Under the pieces are notes generated by a model, which worked only from the letters and a program-made list of their open reading frames with translations, was not told the DNA's origin and ran no database searches. A stretch of 38,141 bases of DNA from Streptomyces altiplanensis (lineage in GTDB: Bacteria; Actinomycetota; Actinomycetes; Streptomycetales; Streptomycetaceae): NCBI GenBank assembly GCA_003719395.1, contig RHMC01000060.1, forward strand, positions 1 through 38,141, written 5' to 3'. A program made the translations under genes and the position numbers. Of the stretch, positions 7,234 to 18,221 are shown in pieces; position 1 is the first letter of the stretch, and every line of letters begins with the position of its first letter.

Positions 7234-8625
7234 ATGAGCCGTTCCGCACACCCCGCCGGGCCCCGCCACGCCGACGTCCTCACCGAGGGCCACTACTCCG
7301 CCCCGCCCGCCGACCTCAACGCCCTCGACGAGAAGGTCTGGGCGCGCACCGTCCGCCGCAACGACGACGGTGTCGTCACCGTCGGCGGCATCGAGGTGAG
7401 CCGTCTCGCCGAGGAGTTCGGCACGCCCGCCTACTTCCTCGACGAGTCCGACTTCCGCGCCCGGTGCCGGGCCTGGGCCGACGCCTTCGGGCAGGACGCC
7501 GACGTGTTCTACGCCGGCAAGGCGTTCCTCTCCCGCGCCGTCGTCCGCTGGCTCCAGGAGGAGGGGCTCAACCTGGACGTCTGCTCGGGCGGGGAGCTCA
7601 CCACCGCCCTCGACGCGGGCATGCCCGCCGAGCGCATCGCCTTCCACGGCAACAACAAGTCGACCGAAGAGATCGAGAAGGCCGTACGCGCCGGTGTCGG
7701 GCGGATCGTCCTCGACTCCTTCCAGGAGATCGTCCGCGTCGCGCACATCGCCCAGAGCCAGGGCAAGCGCCAGCGCGTCCAGATCCGCGTGACGGTCGGC
7801 GTCGAGGCCCATACACACGAGTTCATCGCGACCGCCCACGAGGACCAGAAGTTCGGGATCGCGCTCGCGGACGGGCAGGCCGCGGAAGCGGTCCGCCGCG
7901 CCCTGCGGCTCGACGGGCTCGAGCTCATCGGCATCCACTCGCACATCGGGTCGCAGATCTTCGACATGGCCGGCTTCGAGGTGTCCGCGCGCCGCGTCGT
8001 GCAGCTGCTCGCGGAGGTACGCGACGAGCACGGCGTCGAGCTGCCCGAGATCGACCTCGGCGGCGGTCTCGGCATCGCGTACACCTCCGAGGACGACCCC
8101 CGCGAGCCGCACGAGATCGCCAAGGCGCTCACCGAGATCGTCACCCGCGAGTGCGAGTCCGCCGGGCTGGCCACCCCCCGCATCTCCGTCGAGCCGGGAC
8201 GCGCCATCGTCGGGCCGACCGCCTTCACGCTCTACGAGGTCGGCACCATCAAGCCCCTGGAGGGGCTGCGTACGTACGTGAGCGTGGACGGCGGCATGTC
8301 GGACAACATCCGCACCGCGCTCTACGACGCCGAGTACAGCGTGGCTCTCGTGTCGCGGACCTCCGACGCCGAGCCGATGCTCACCCGCGTCGTCGGCAAG
8401 CACTGCGAGAGCGGCGACATCGTCGTGAGGGACGCCTTCCTGCCCGCCGACCTCGCGCCCGGTGATCTCATCGCCGTGCCCGCCACCGGCGCGTACTGCC
8501 GGTCCATGGCGAGCAACTACAACCACGCGCTGCGCCCGCCCGTCGTAGCCGTCAACGAGGGCGGGGCGCGCGTGATCGTCCGGCGCGAGACGGAGGAAGA
8601 TCTCCTGCGTCTCGATGTCGGGTGA
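7234..8625 (+). CDS. lysA: Diaminopimelate decarboxylase
   Basis: The protein has 463 residues, normal for actinobacterial LysA. It makes lysine from meso-diaminopimelate with PLP in the cytoplasm. Lys96 in F-Y-A-G-K-A-F is the PLP Schiff-base lysine. Other family motifs are H-S-H-I-G-S-Q-I, the phosphate-binding G-G-G-L-G, the E-P-G-R segment, and Cys391 in K-H-C-E-S-G-D, which completes the partner subunit's active site in the alanine-racemase-like barrel family. AGAAGG lies 3 bases before the ATG. It follows nrtL closely and precedes hom by 92 bases, placing lysine and threonine synthesis together. Confidence 0.97.
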   Translation: MSRSAHPAGPRHADVLTEGHYSAPPADLNALDEKVWARTVRRNDDGVVTVGGIEVSRLAEEFGTPAYFLDESDFRARCRAWADAFGQDADVFYAGKAFLSRAVVRWLQEEGLNLDVCSGGELTTALDAGMPAERIAFHGNNKSTEEIEKAVRAGVGRIVLDSFQEIVRVAHIAQSQGKRQRVQIRVTVGVEAHTHEFIATAHEDQKFGIALADGQAAEAVRRALRLDGLELIGIHSHIGSQIFDMAGFEVSARRVVQLLAEVRDEHGVELPEIDLGGGLGIAYTSEDDPREPHEIAKALTEIVTRECESAGLATPRISVEPGRAIVGPTAFTLYEVGTIKPLEGLRTYVSVDGGMSDNIRTALYDAEYSVALVSRTSDAEPMLTRVVGKHCESGDIVVRDAFLPADLAPGDLIAVPATGAYCRSMASNYNHALRPPVVAVNEGGARVIVRRETEEDLLRLDVG

Positions 8626-8717
8626 TGAAATAGATGTCTCGCAATCTGGACCGGGGGCAGAAACTCCCGTCCGGTGAGTGAGACTGGTTCACACTCGAGC
8701 AAGAGAAGGCTGTGCTG

Positions 8718-10037
8718 ATGAAAGGCGTAGGTCGGATGATGCGTACGCGTCCACTGAAGGTGGCGCTGCTGGGCTGTGGTGTGGTCGGCTCAGAGGTGGC
8801 GCGCATCATGACGACGCACGCCGACGACCTCGCCGCCCGCATCGGGGCCCCGGTCGAACTGGCCGGGGTCGCGGTGCGGCGCCCCTCCAAGGTCCGTGAG
8901 GGCATCGACCCCGCACTGGTCACCACCGACGCGACCGCCCTGGTCAAACGGGGCGACATCGACGTCGTCGTCGAGGTCATCGGCGGCATCGAGCCGGCCC
9001 GCACCCTCATCACCACCGCCTTCGAGCACGGTGCCTCCGTCGTCTCCGCGAACAAGGCACTGCTCGCGGAGGACGGCGCGGCCCTGCACGCCGCCGCCGA
9101 GGAGCACGGGCGGGACCTGTACTACGAGGCCGCCGTCGCCGGCGCCATCCCGCTCGTACGGCCGCTGCGCGAGTCCCTCGCCGGAGACAAGGTCAACCGC
9201 GTCCTCGGCATCGTCAACGGGACGACGAACTTCATCCTCGACCGGATGGACACGAGCGGAGCCGGTTACTCCGAGGCGCTCGACGAGGCCACCGCCCTCG
9301 GGTACGCCGAAGCCGACCCCACCGCCGACGTCGAGGGCTTCGACGCCGCCGCCAAGGCCGCCATCCTGGCCGGGATCGCCTTCCACACCCGGGTCAGGAT
9401 CGGCGACGTGCACCGCGAGGGCCTGACCGAGGTAACCGCCGCGGACATCGCCTCCGCCAAGCGCATGGGCTGCACCGTCAAGCTCCTCGCGATCTGTGAG
9501 CGCGCCGCCGACGGCAAGTCCGTCACCGCGCGCGTCCACCCGGCGATGATCCCGCTGACCCACCCGCTGGCATCGGTCCGCGAGGCGTACAACGCGGTCT
9601 TCGTCGAGGCCGAGGCGGCCGGGCAGCTGATGTTCTACGGCCCGGGCGCCGGCGGCGCTCCGACCGCCTCCGCGGTCCTCGGCGACCTCGTCGCCGTCTG
9701 CCGGAACCTGGTCGCCAAGACCACCGGACCGGGCGAGTCCGCGTACACCCAGCTTCCTGTCAGCTCCATGGGCGAGGTCGTCACGCGGTACCACATCAGC
9801 CTCGATGTGGCCGACAAACCGGGCGTTCTCGCCCAGGTCGCGACGGTCTTCGCCGAGCACGGCGTGTCGATCGACACGGTGCGCCAGCAGAGCCGGCAGG
9901 ACGGAGGCGGCGAGGCATCCCTCGTCGTCGTCACCCACCGCGCGCCCGACGCCGCCCTTTCGGGGACCGTCGAGGCGCTGCGCAAGCTCGACACCGTGCG
10001 CGGTGTCGCCAGCATCATGCGTGTTGAAGGGGAGTAA
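8718..10037 (+). CDS. hom: Homoserine dehydrogenase
   Basis: The protein has 439 residues. It reduces aspartate semialdehyde to homoserine, the branch point to threonine and methionine. The Rossmann motif G-C-G-V-V-G lies at 19-24. The signature G-I-V-N-G-T-T-N-F-I-L and the E-A-D-P-T-A-D-V-E-G-F-D catalytic segment follow. An ACT domain (about 357-437) suggests feedback control by threonine. I prefer the ATG at 8718, with AGAAGG 8 bases upstream; the GTG at 8712 is too close to that site, and a start at the later M-M-R-T-R-P is possible. The lysA-hom gap contains a weak GGAC/GTCC hairpin. thrC begins 6 bases after the stop. Confidence 0.96.
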   Translation: MKGVGRMMRTRPLKVALLGCGVVGSEVARIMTTHADDLAARIGAPVELAGVAVRRPSKVREGIDPALVTTDATALVKRGDIDVVVEVIGGIEPARTLITTAFEHGASVVSANKALLAEDGAALHAAAEEHGRDLYYEAAVAGAIPLVRPLRESLAGDKVNRVLGIVNGTTNFILDRMDTSGAGYSEALDEATALGYAEADPTADVEGFDAAAKAAILAGIAFHTRVRIGDVHREGLTEVTAADIASAKRMGCTVKLLAICERAADGKSVTARVHPAMIPLTHPLASVREAYNAVFVEAEAAGQLMFYGPGAGGAPTASAVLGDLVAVCRNLVAKTTGPGESAYTQLPVSSMGEVVTRYHISLDVADKPGVLAQVATVFAEHGVSIDTVRQQSRQDGGGEASLVVVTHRAPDAALSGTVEALRKLDTVRGVASIMRVEGE

Positions 10038-10043
10038 GGACCC

Positions 10044-11114
10044 ATGACCACCAACGGCACCCACCAGTGGCGCGGCATCATCGAGGAGTACCGGGACCGC
10101 CTGCCGGTCACGGCCACGACGCCGGTCGTCACGCTCCGCGAGGGTGGCACGCCGCTCGTACCGGCGCAGGTCCTCTCCGAGCGCACGGGCTGCGAGGTGC
10201 ACCTCAAGGTCGAGGGCGCCAACCCCACCGGGTCCTTCAAGGACCGCGGCATGACCATGGCGATCACCCGCGCCAAGGAGGAGGGCGCGAAGGCCGTCAT
10301 CTGCGCCTCCACCGGCAACACGTCGGCCTCGGCCGCCGCCTACGCGGTACGTGCCGGAATGGTCTGCGCCGTCCTCGTGCCGCAGGGCAAGATCGCGCTC
10401 GGCAAGATGGGCCAGGCCCTCGTGCACGGCGCCAAGATCCTCCAGGTCGACGGAAACTTCGACGACTGCCTGACGCTGGCCCGCAGTCTGTCGGACAACT
10501 ACCCGGTGGCGCTGGTCAATTCGGTCAACCCGGTCCGCATCGAGGGCCAGAAGACCGCCGCCTTCGAGATCGTCGACGCGCTCGGTGACGCCCCGGACAT
10601 CCACGTGCTTCCCGTGGGCAACGCCGGCAACATCACGGCGTACTGGAAGGGCTACCGCGAGTACGCCGCCGACGGGATCTCCGCGCGCACCCCGCGCATG
10701 TGGGGCTTCCAGGCCTCCGGGTCCGCGCCCATCGTGCGCGGCGAGGTCGTCAAGGACCCGCACACCGTCGCCACCGCGATTCGCATCGGCAACCCGGCCT
10801 CCTGGCAGTACGCCCTCGCGGCGCGCGACGAGTCGGGCGGCTTCATCGACGAGGTGACGGACCGCCAGATCCTGTCCGCCTACCGCCTGTTGGCCTCCCA
10901 GGAGGGCGTCTTCGTCGAGCCCGCCTCGGCGGCCAGCGTCGCCGGTCTGCTCAAGGCCGCCGACGAGGGCAAGGTCGACCCGGGGCAGAGGATCGTGTGC
11001 ACGGTGACCGGCAACGGCCTCAAGGACCCGGACTGGGCGGTGGCCGGAGCGCCGCAGCCGGTCACGGTGCCCGTGGACGCCGTCACCGCCGCGGAGCGTC
11101 TCGGCCTCGCGTAG
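10044..11114 (+). CDS. thrC: Threonine synthase
   Basis: The protein has 356 residues, the short actinobacterial class. It converts O-phosphohomoserine to threonine with PLP. Lys66 in G-S-F-K-D-R-G-M is the cofactor lysine, and S-T-G-N-T-S-A and the later V-G-N-A-G-N-I loop bind the PLP phosphate. The fold is that of the tryptophan synthase beta family. AGTAAGGA precedes the ATG, and the 6-base gap from hom shows co-transcription. A long inverted repeat follows the stop and separates it from thrB. Confidence 0.97.
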   Translation: MTTNGTHQWRGIIEEYRDRLPVTATTPVVTLREGGTPLVPAQVLSERTGCEVHLKVEGANPTGSFKDRGMTMAITRAKEEGAKAVICASTGNTSASAAAYAVRAGMVCAVLVPQGKIALGKMGQALVHGAKILQVDGNFDDCLTLARSLSDNYPVALVNSVNPVRIEGQKTAAFEIVDALGDAPDIHVLPVGNAGNITAYWKGYREYAADGISARTPRMWGFQASGSAPIVRGEVVKDPHTVATAIRIGNPASWQYALAARDESGGFIDEVTDRQILSAYRLLASQEGVFVEPASAASVAGLLKAADEGKVDPGQRIVCTVTGNGLKDPDWAVAGAPQPVTVPVDAVTAAERLGLA

Positions 11115-11151
11115 GCACACCGGCCCGGCGGGTTAAAACCCCGTAAGGCCA

Positions 11152-11211
11152 GACATAGGCGCACAGGACGGCCCGCGACACGCATCGTGCGCCTCCTGTG
11201 CGCCCTATGTC
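11152..11211 (+). terminator. Long hairpin between thrC and thrB
   Basis: The left arm (11152-11168, starting GACATAGG) pairs with the right arm (11194-11211, ending CTATGTC) over about 17 bp with one bulged base. The 25-base loop can fold further. No T tract follows, so it could be a U-less terminator, a processing site or an attenuator rather than a full stop. It would uncouple thrB from hom-thrC. Confidence 0.6.
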
Positions 11212-11231
11212 GTCACAGAACCTTCCTTCGA

Positions 11232-11237
11232 TAGGCT
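11232..11237 (+). promoter_or_regulatory. Candidate thrB promoter (-10)
   Basis: TAGGCT is a good streptomycete -10 and lies about 127 bases before the thrB start, downstream of the hairpin at 11152-11211. The -35 region (around GTCACA, 11212-11217) is only a partial match. It would give thrB its own transcript. Confidence 0.4.
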
Positions 11238-11363
11238 GTACCCCACCCGCCCCGCCGCATATGCCGCGGTGTTGTTGCCGTCATGGCCTTCGGGTGTTCA
11301 TACATCCTTCACAATGTCGCAGTTCTCACCATCTCGCAGTCCCACAAGGAGAGTCGTCGAGCG

Positions 11364-12284
11364 ATGGCCGGTCCCGCGTTCCGCGCCGCCGCCGTAAGGG
11401 TGCGCGTCCCCGCCACCAGCGCAAATCTTGGTCCCGGCTTCGACGCCCTGGGCCTGTCGCTGGGGCTGTACGACGATGTCGTCGTCCGGGTCGCCGACTC
11501 CGGGCTGCACATCGACATCGCAGGTGAGGGCGGGGAGACGCTGCCCCGCGACGAGAGCCACCTGCTCGTACGGTCGCTCCGTACCGCCTTCGACCTGCTC
11601 GGCGGACAGCCGCGCGGCCTCGAGGTCGTCTGCGCCAACCGCATCCCGCACGGCCGGGGCCTGGGCTCCTCCTCCGCCGCCATCTGCGCCGGCATCGTCG
11701 CCGCGCGCGCGGTGACCATAGGCGGCGACGCGCGGCTCGACGACGCCGCGCTGCTGGAGCTGGCGACCGAGATCGAGGGCCACCCCGACAACGTCGCCGC
11801 CTGCCTGCTCGGCGGCTTCACGCTCGCCTGGACCGACGGGGGAGCGGCCAGGGCGATCAGGATGGATCCCGCGGGTTCCATCGTTCCGGTGGTCTTCGTC
11901 CCCGGAAAGCCGGTGCTGACCGAGACCGCGCGGGGTCTGCTGCCGCGCACCGTCCCCCATGTGGACGCCGCCGCCAACGCGGGCCGCGCCGCCCTCCTCG
12001 TGGAGGCGCTGACCAGGCGCCCCGAGCTGCTGCGCGAGGCGACCGAGGACCGGCTCCACCAGGACTACCGCGCCCCGGCGATGCCGGAGAGCCTGGCCCT
12101 GGTCAACCGGCTGCGCGCGGACGGCGTCCGGGCGGTCATCTCCGGCGCGGGCCCCACGGTGCTCGCGCTGACCGAGGACAGTGCGGCGGACAAGGTCGCA
12201 CGGCTGGCGGGCGAGGGGTGGGCAGCCAACCGGCTGGCTCTCGACGCCACGGGAGCGAGCGTTCTGCCGCTCGGTTCCCAGTGA
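11364..12284 (+). CDS. thrB: Homoserine kinase
   Basis: The protein has 306 residues. It phosphorylates homoserine with ATP, feeding ThrC. It is a GHMP kinase: the N-terminal V-P-A-T-S-A-N-L-G-P-G-F-D segment, the P-loop P-H-G-R-G-L-G-S-S-S-A-A (95-106), and the C-terminal I-S-G-A-G-P-T-V-L-A motif are all present. The ATG at 11364 gives the family's usual start and has AAGGAGAG about 11 bases upstream; the in-frame extension to 11283 has no family similarity and was rejected. It is separated from thrC by 249 bases holding a hairpin and a candidate promoter. Confidence 0.95.
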   Translation: MAGPAFRAAAVRVRVPATSANLGPGFDALGLSLGLYDDVVVRVADSGLHIDIAGEGGETLPRDESHLLVRSLRTAFDLLGGQPRGLEVVCANRIPHGRGLGSSSAAICAGIVAARAVTIGGDARLDDAALLELATEIEGHPDNVAACLLGGFTLAWTDGGAARAIRMDPAGSIVPVVFVPGKPVLTETARGLLPRTVPHVDAAANAGRAALLVEALTRRPELLREATEDRLHQDYRAPAMPESLALVNRLRADGVRAVISGAGPTVLALTEDSAADKVARLAGEGWAANRLALDATGASVLPLGSQ

Positions 12285-12621
12285 CACGCGATTGCCGGTG
12301 AACGAGAGGGGGAATATTTGTTGGATCCGGTAGTGTTAATCTCAAGTCTGCACCCGGCGTCCTTGTGGCGCGGTGCATCGTGTCCCCGTTCGGGACCACC
12401 ATTCTTCCGGGAGCCTCCTCCACTGCCTGAGCAGCCTGCCTGAGCAGTTTCGAGCACGCTCCGGAACCGGCAATGTACAGAGCCGGACCTCCAGCACGTT
12501 TATTTCTTCCGCCGTATCCGGCGGACCACCGCCCCGGCACGGTTCACCAAGACCGCAGTCGGACAGCACAACCGGTCGCCGAGCCAGACAGGCCGACGTC
12601 CGCTCCAGGGAAGGACCCTTC
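12285..12621 (+). other. Long rho upstream/leader region
   Basis: This 337-base gap holds the rho promoter and an unusually long leader. It has small hairpins: GTCCC-CGTTC-GGGAC (12382-12396) and TCCGCCG-TATC-CGGCGGA (12508-12525). It also has a direct repeat CTGCCTGAGCAG at 12423-12434 and 12436-12447. No ORF with a good start was seen. Autogenous control by premature Rho termination in the leader is a reasonable inference, because rho genes of other bacteria are regulated this way. Confidence 0.5.
12310..12337 (+). promoter_or_regulatory. Sigma-R-type promoter of rho
   Basis: GGGAAT (12310-12315) and GTT (12335-12337) are separated by 19 bp, matching the consensus known for the thiol-stress sigma factor SigR (GGGAAT-N18/19-GTT). 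Transcription would start near 12344 and leave a leader of about 280 bases. A separate vegetative -10, TAGTGT, overlaps at 12331-12336. Assignment to SigR is inference from the consensus. Confidence 0.5.
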
Positions 12622-14770
<2,149 letters not shown>

Positions 14771-14789
14771 CCGCCGCAGCGCGACACCG

Positions 14790-14822
14790 GCCGCCCCGTC
14801 ACGGAAGTGACGGGGCGGCTTT
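14790..14822 (+). terminator. Rho-independent terminator after rho
   Basis: A perfect 13-bp stem, GCCGCCCCGTCAC (14790-14802) and GTGACGGGGCGGC (14807-14819), has a GGAA tetraloop and is followed by TTT. It starts 20 bases past the rho stop codon. Confidence 0.9.
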
Positions 14823-14880
14823 GCTGTGTCCGGCAGCACGTCCCTTTGCGAGGGTTTCCGTGCGGAGATGTTGCCAAGTT

Positions 14881-14935
14881 GTGTTCACCAGTTGGCCACA
14901 AGTGGCTGTTGGTGTACAGGAGTCGGCCGTACGAT
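14881..14935 (+). promoter_or_regulatory. Promoter region of the secreted protease, possible operator
   Basis: TACGAT (14930-14935) is a plausible -10 about 67 bases before the start. Upstream, GCCAC-AA-GTGGC (14895-14906) is a perfect 12-bp palindrome. GTTCACC (14882-14888) resembles one PHO-box repeat, but the next 11-mer (GGCCACAAGTG) matches poorly. Only the promoter is moderately supported. Confidence 0.35.
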
Positions 14936-15001
14936 CATCCGGCCGCAGGTGGGGGGATCCATTTGGGGCGTCCTCATCGATCTCTGAATCAGGAGTCCCG
15001 A

Positions 15002-16752
15002 GTGATCTCTGGCAAGCAGGGCGGGAAGCACCGCCGCCGGATACGCATGGCCATGCCGGCCGCGGCCACCGCGATCGCGGCGCGGTCGCCGGCACGATGC
15101 TGGTGGCTCCGGCCCAGGCCGCCGTGCCGCCGCCCACGCCCACGATCAAGCCGGCCGTCAGCTCGCCCTCCCCGGCGGAGCTGGAAGCGCGCCTCGCGGC
15201 CGCGGCCAAGACGGCCGAGCAGCCGTCCGAGGCGGCGAGGTTCTCCTCGGGCGGGGCGATCGACCCGAAGGTCATCGGTGGTACGACGACCACGATCGCG
15301 TCGGCCCCGTGGATGGCACAGCTCTTCTACGAGGACGGCGACAACTCGTTCTTCTGCGGCGGCGCCGTCATCGCGCCGACGAAGATCCTCACCGCGGCGC
15401 ACTGCGTCAAGGGCGCCGACTGGAAGAGCAAGGGCGTCGTCGTCACCGGCACCGAGAAGCTGGCGACCGACGCGGACCACGGCGGCGCCGTCACCGGCGT
15501 CTGGCGCCAGTGGAACCACCCGAAGTACAGCGACTACACGCTCGACAACGACATCGCGGTGCTGACCCTGGCCGCCCCGGTCAAGGCCAAGCCGATCAAC
15601 ATCACGAAGTCGGACGACACCACGTCGTACAAGCCGGGGACCACCGCCACGGTCTACGGCTGGGGCCGCACCTCCTCCACCAACGACAACATCTCGCCGA
15701 CGCTGCGCAAGGCGAGCCTGCCCATCAACTCCGACACCACGTGCGCCAATTGGGAGCTCGGCGACGAGTTCGTCAAGGGCCACATGGTCTGCGCGGGCAA
15801 GCCCGCCAGCGGCAAGGACACCGGCACGGTCACGGCCTGCAACGGTGACTCGGGCGGCCCCCTGGTCGTCGGCGGCAAGATCGTCGGCGTGGTCTCGTGG
15901 GGCATCGAGGACTGTGTGGAGAAGGGCGCGTACAGCGTCTACGCCAAGGTCAGCTCGTACGTCGGCTCCGTCGTCCCGCGCGTCGACGACGCCAACATCA
16001 CCAATGACCACCGGTCCGACGTCCTGGCCCGCCGCAGCGCGTCCGACGGCACGCTCTACTACTACGCGTCCAAGGGCACCTCGTTCGCCACGCGCGTCTC
16101 GGCCGGCGACTACGGCGCCGCCAATGTGATCCTCCAGACGGACCTGAACCGGGACGACTACGAGGACATGGTCATCCGGACCAAGTCCGGCGACGTCTGG
16201 TGGTCGCACTACGTGCCGTCCACCGAGCGGTGGGCCGACACGAAGATCGCCTCCGGCTGGAGCTCCAGGAAGCAGATCGTCGTCCCCGGCGACGTCACCG
16301 GCGACGCCCTGCCCGACCTGCTGTCCGTGGACTCCGGCGGCGCGCTGTGGATCTACCCGGGCAAGGGCAACGGCACCTTCTCGCCCCGTGTCAAGGTCGG
16401 CACCGGCTGGAGCCAGTTCAGCTCGCTGCGCGGCAACGGTGACTTCACCGGCGACGGCAAGGCCGACCTGATCGCGCGCAAGTCCAGCACGTCGGAGATG
16501 TTCCTCTACAAGGGAACGGGCAAGTCCGGCACCGCAGCCTTCGCCGCCAAGCAGGAGGTCCGTACGTGGACCGGCTACAACGCCTTCGACGCGGCCGGTG
16601 ACGTCACCGGAGACGGCAAGGCCGACTACCTGGCCCGTACGCCCGGCGGCACGCTCTACCTCTACCCGGGCACCGGCAAGGCATCGTCGGAGATCTTCGC
16701 CACACGCGTCAAGATCGGGACCGGCTGGCAGCAGTACAACATCTTCGGCTGA
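15002..16752 (+). CDS. Secreted trypsin-like serine protease with FG-GAP/VCBS repeats (frameshift in signal peptide)
   Basis: About 583 residues after repair. The start GTG at 15002 has AGGAG 6 bases upstream and begins a basic, then hydrophobic signal sequence. The frame changes near 15075-15095 (one base missing), restoring A-V-A-G-T-M-L-V-A-P-A-Q-A-A. The S1 peptidase domain carries T-A-A-H-C, D-N-D-I-A-V-L and G-D-S-G-G-P, the complete His/Asp/Ser triad. The C-terminal half has about four repeats with D-V-T-G-D-G-K-A-D-Y-L-A-R-type motifs, an FG-GAP/VCBS propeller that usually binds Ca2+ and ligands. Its substrate is unknown; extracellular protein degradation is likely. Confidence 0.9.
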
Positions 16753-16774
16753 AAACCCCTGGTGAGGGGGGTTT
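16753..16774 (+). terminator. Hairpin directly after the protease stop
   Basis: AAACCCC (16753-16759) pairs with GGGGTTT (16768-16774) across an 8-base loop, immediately after the TGA. The stem ends in U residues (TTTCC). Confidence 0.6.
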
Positions 16775-16805
16775 CCGATCCCTCTCACCCGGCCCTCTCG
16801 CCCGC

Positions 16806-16841
16806 GCCCTGTGCCCCTGCCCCCAGCAGGGGCCACAGGGC
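16806..16841 (+). terminator. Second hairpin downstream of the protease
   Basis: GCCCTGTGCCCCTG (16806-16819) pairs with CAGGGGCCACAGGGC (16827-16841), leaving one bulge and a 7-base loop. It is followed by GTTGTG, so it may be a back-up terminator before the LCP gene. Confidence 0.65.
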
Positions 16842-16945
16842 GTTGTGCAACCCTTCACGGTGTTCCGTCGTCTGACAAGTGCTGACATACCGTGCTTGAT
16901 CACCGCGGCAGGGGGTACCGGAAGCAACGAGGGCTGGGGAGAGAC

Positions 16946-18052
16946 ATGGCCGAGCAGAGCAGGAGCAGCCGCATACGGGGCACCGGCAAACGCCGGAAGG
17001 AACGGAGCGGCCGCGCCAAGGCGCTGACCGTCACCGCGTGGGCCGCGGCGGGTGTGGTGCTGCTGGGCGGCACCGGTCTCGGTTACGTGTACCTCAAGCT
17101 CAACGGCAACCTCAAGGGCATCGACATCAGCGCCCAGCTCGGCACCGACCGCCCCGCCGACGTCGACAACGGCTCGATGGACATCCTCGTCCTCGGTTCC
17201 GACTCCCGCTCGGGCGACAACGCCCAGTACGGGGAGGACGAGGGCGGCGCCCGCTCCGACACCGCGATGGTCCTGCACGTGTACGAGGGCCACAAGAAGG
17301 CCAGTGTCGTCTCGATCCCGCGCGACACCCTGATCCAGCGCCCCGCGTGCGCCTCGGACAGCGGCGGCCCGGCCGTCCCCGGCGGCCGGCACCAGATGTT
17401 CAACACGGCGTACGAGGTGGGCGGCCCGGTCTGCGCGGTGAAGACCGTCGAGAAGATGTCCGGCATCCGCATGGACCACTACATCGAGGTCGACTTCACC
17501 GGCTTCAAGAAGCTCATCGACGATCTGGGCGGCGTGGAGATCACCACCAGCCGGCCCATCGACGACGACAAGAGCCGCCTCCACCTGAAGCCCGGCACGC
17601 ACACCCTCGACGGCGAGAAGTCGCTCGGTCTCGTACGGACCCGCAAGAGCGTCGGCGACGGCAGCGACCTCGGCCGCATCCAGCTCCAGCAGGCCTTCAT
17701 GAAGGCACTGATCGACCAGGTCAAGGACGTCGGCGTCCTCACCAGCCCCAAGAAGCTGTACGACCTCGCCGACAGCGCCACCAAGACCGTCACCACCGAC
17801 TCCGACCTGGCCTCGGTCAAGGAGCTGGCGGGCTTCGCGAGCGGCCTCAAGGGCATCGGCGCGGACGACATGAACATGGTGACGCTGCCCGTGCGGTACG
17901 ACCCGGCCGACCTCAACCGCGTGCTCCCGCTCCAGCGCCAGTCCCGGCAGGTCTGGGAGGCGCTGCGCCAGGACAGGCCCGTGCCGGCCGCCGCGACCAA
18001 GGACTCCGCGGGCGACAAGGGCGACGCGGGCGAGATCGTCGCGGGCGGGTAG
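16946..18052 (+). CDS. LytR-CpsA-Psr (LCP) family cell-wall ligase
   Basis: The protein has 368 residues. A basic cytoplasmic tail (K-R-R-K-E-R) and one membrane helix (about 25-50) precede an extracellular LCP domain beginning D-I-L-V-L-G-S-D-S-R (79-88). S-I-P-R-D-T and the R-T-R-K segment carry the arginines that bind the pyrophosphate of the lipid-linked donor. LCP enzymes transfer teichoic-acid-like polymers or glycans from polyprenyl carriers to peptidoglycan, so the predicted role is wall glycopolymer attachment. The ATG follows GGGGAGAG. It is followed by rpmE, which has its own promoter beginning 40 bases after the stop. Confidence 0.92.
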   Translation: MAEQSRSSRIRGTGKRRKERSGRAKALTVTAWAAAGVVLLGGTGLGYVYLKLNGNLKGIDISAQLGTDRPADVDNGSMDILVLGSDSRSGDNAQYGEDEGGARSDTAMVLHVYEGHKKASVVSIPRDTLIQRPACASDSGGPAVPGGRHQMFNTAYEVGGPVCAVKTVEKMSGIRMDHYIEVDFTGFKKLIDDLGGVEITTSRPIDDDKSRLHLKPGTHTLDGEKSLGLVRTRKSVGDGSDLGRIQLQQAFMKALIDQVKDVGVLTSPKKLYDLADSATKTVTTDSDLASVKELAGFASGLKGIGADDMNMVTLPVRYDPADLNRVLPLQRQSRQVWEALRQDRPVPAAATKDSAGDKGDAGEIVAGG

Positions 18053-18091
18053 CCGCCGCGGACGAGATCGCCGCGGACGAGCGGAAGCCGG

Positions 18092-18118
18092 GGGAATAGT
18101 TCCGCCCCGTCCCCGGTT
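18092..18118 (+). promoter_or_regulatory. Sigma-R-type promoter of rpmE
   Basis: GGGAAT (18092-18097), an 18-bp spacer and GTT (18116-18118) match the SigR consensus exactly. The S. coelicolor rpmE gene is a reported SigR target (from memory), which supports this reading. Transcription would start near 18125, about 100 bases before the TTG start. Confidence 0.75.
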
Positions 18119-18221
18119 TTGGGAGATGCGGCCAGTGCTGGCAGACTGGTACGTCGGCCCCGGTTCACGTCCACGCAATCCGCGTGTGCGACCCGGCGCC
18201 CTCCCGAAACTAGGAGACACC

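Noticed and set aside
8634..8681. 15-codon ORF in the lysA-hom gap as an attenuator leader peptide
   Set aside because: It has no Thr or Met/Ile run expected of such a leader, no clear ribosome site, and the nearby hairpin is weak.
8790..11120. 776-codon minus-strand frame opposite hom and thrC
   Set aside because: Both plus-strand genes are complete with known motifs. The antisense frame has shadow-type composition and no ribosome site.
14882..14903. PHO box upstream of the secreted protease
   Set aside because: Only the first repeat (GTTCACC) fits; the next 11-mer matches at about half the positions, below what I would accept.
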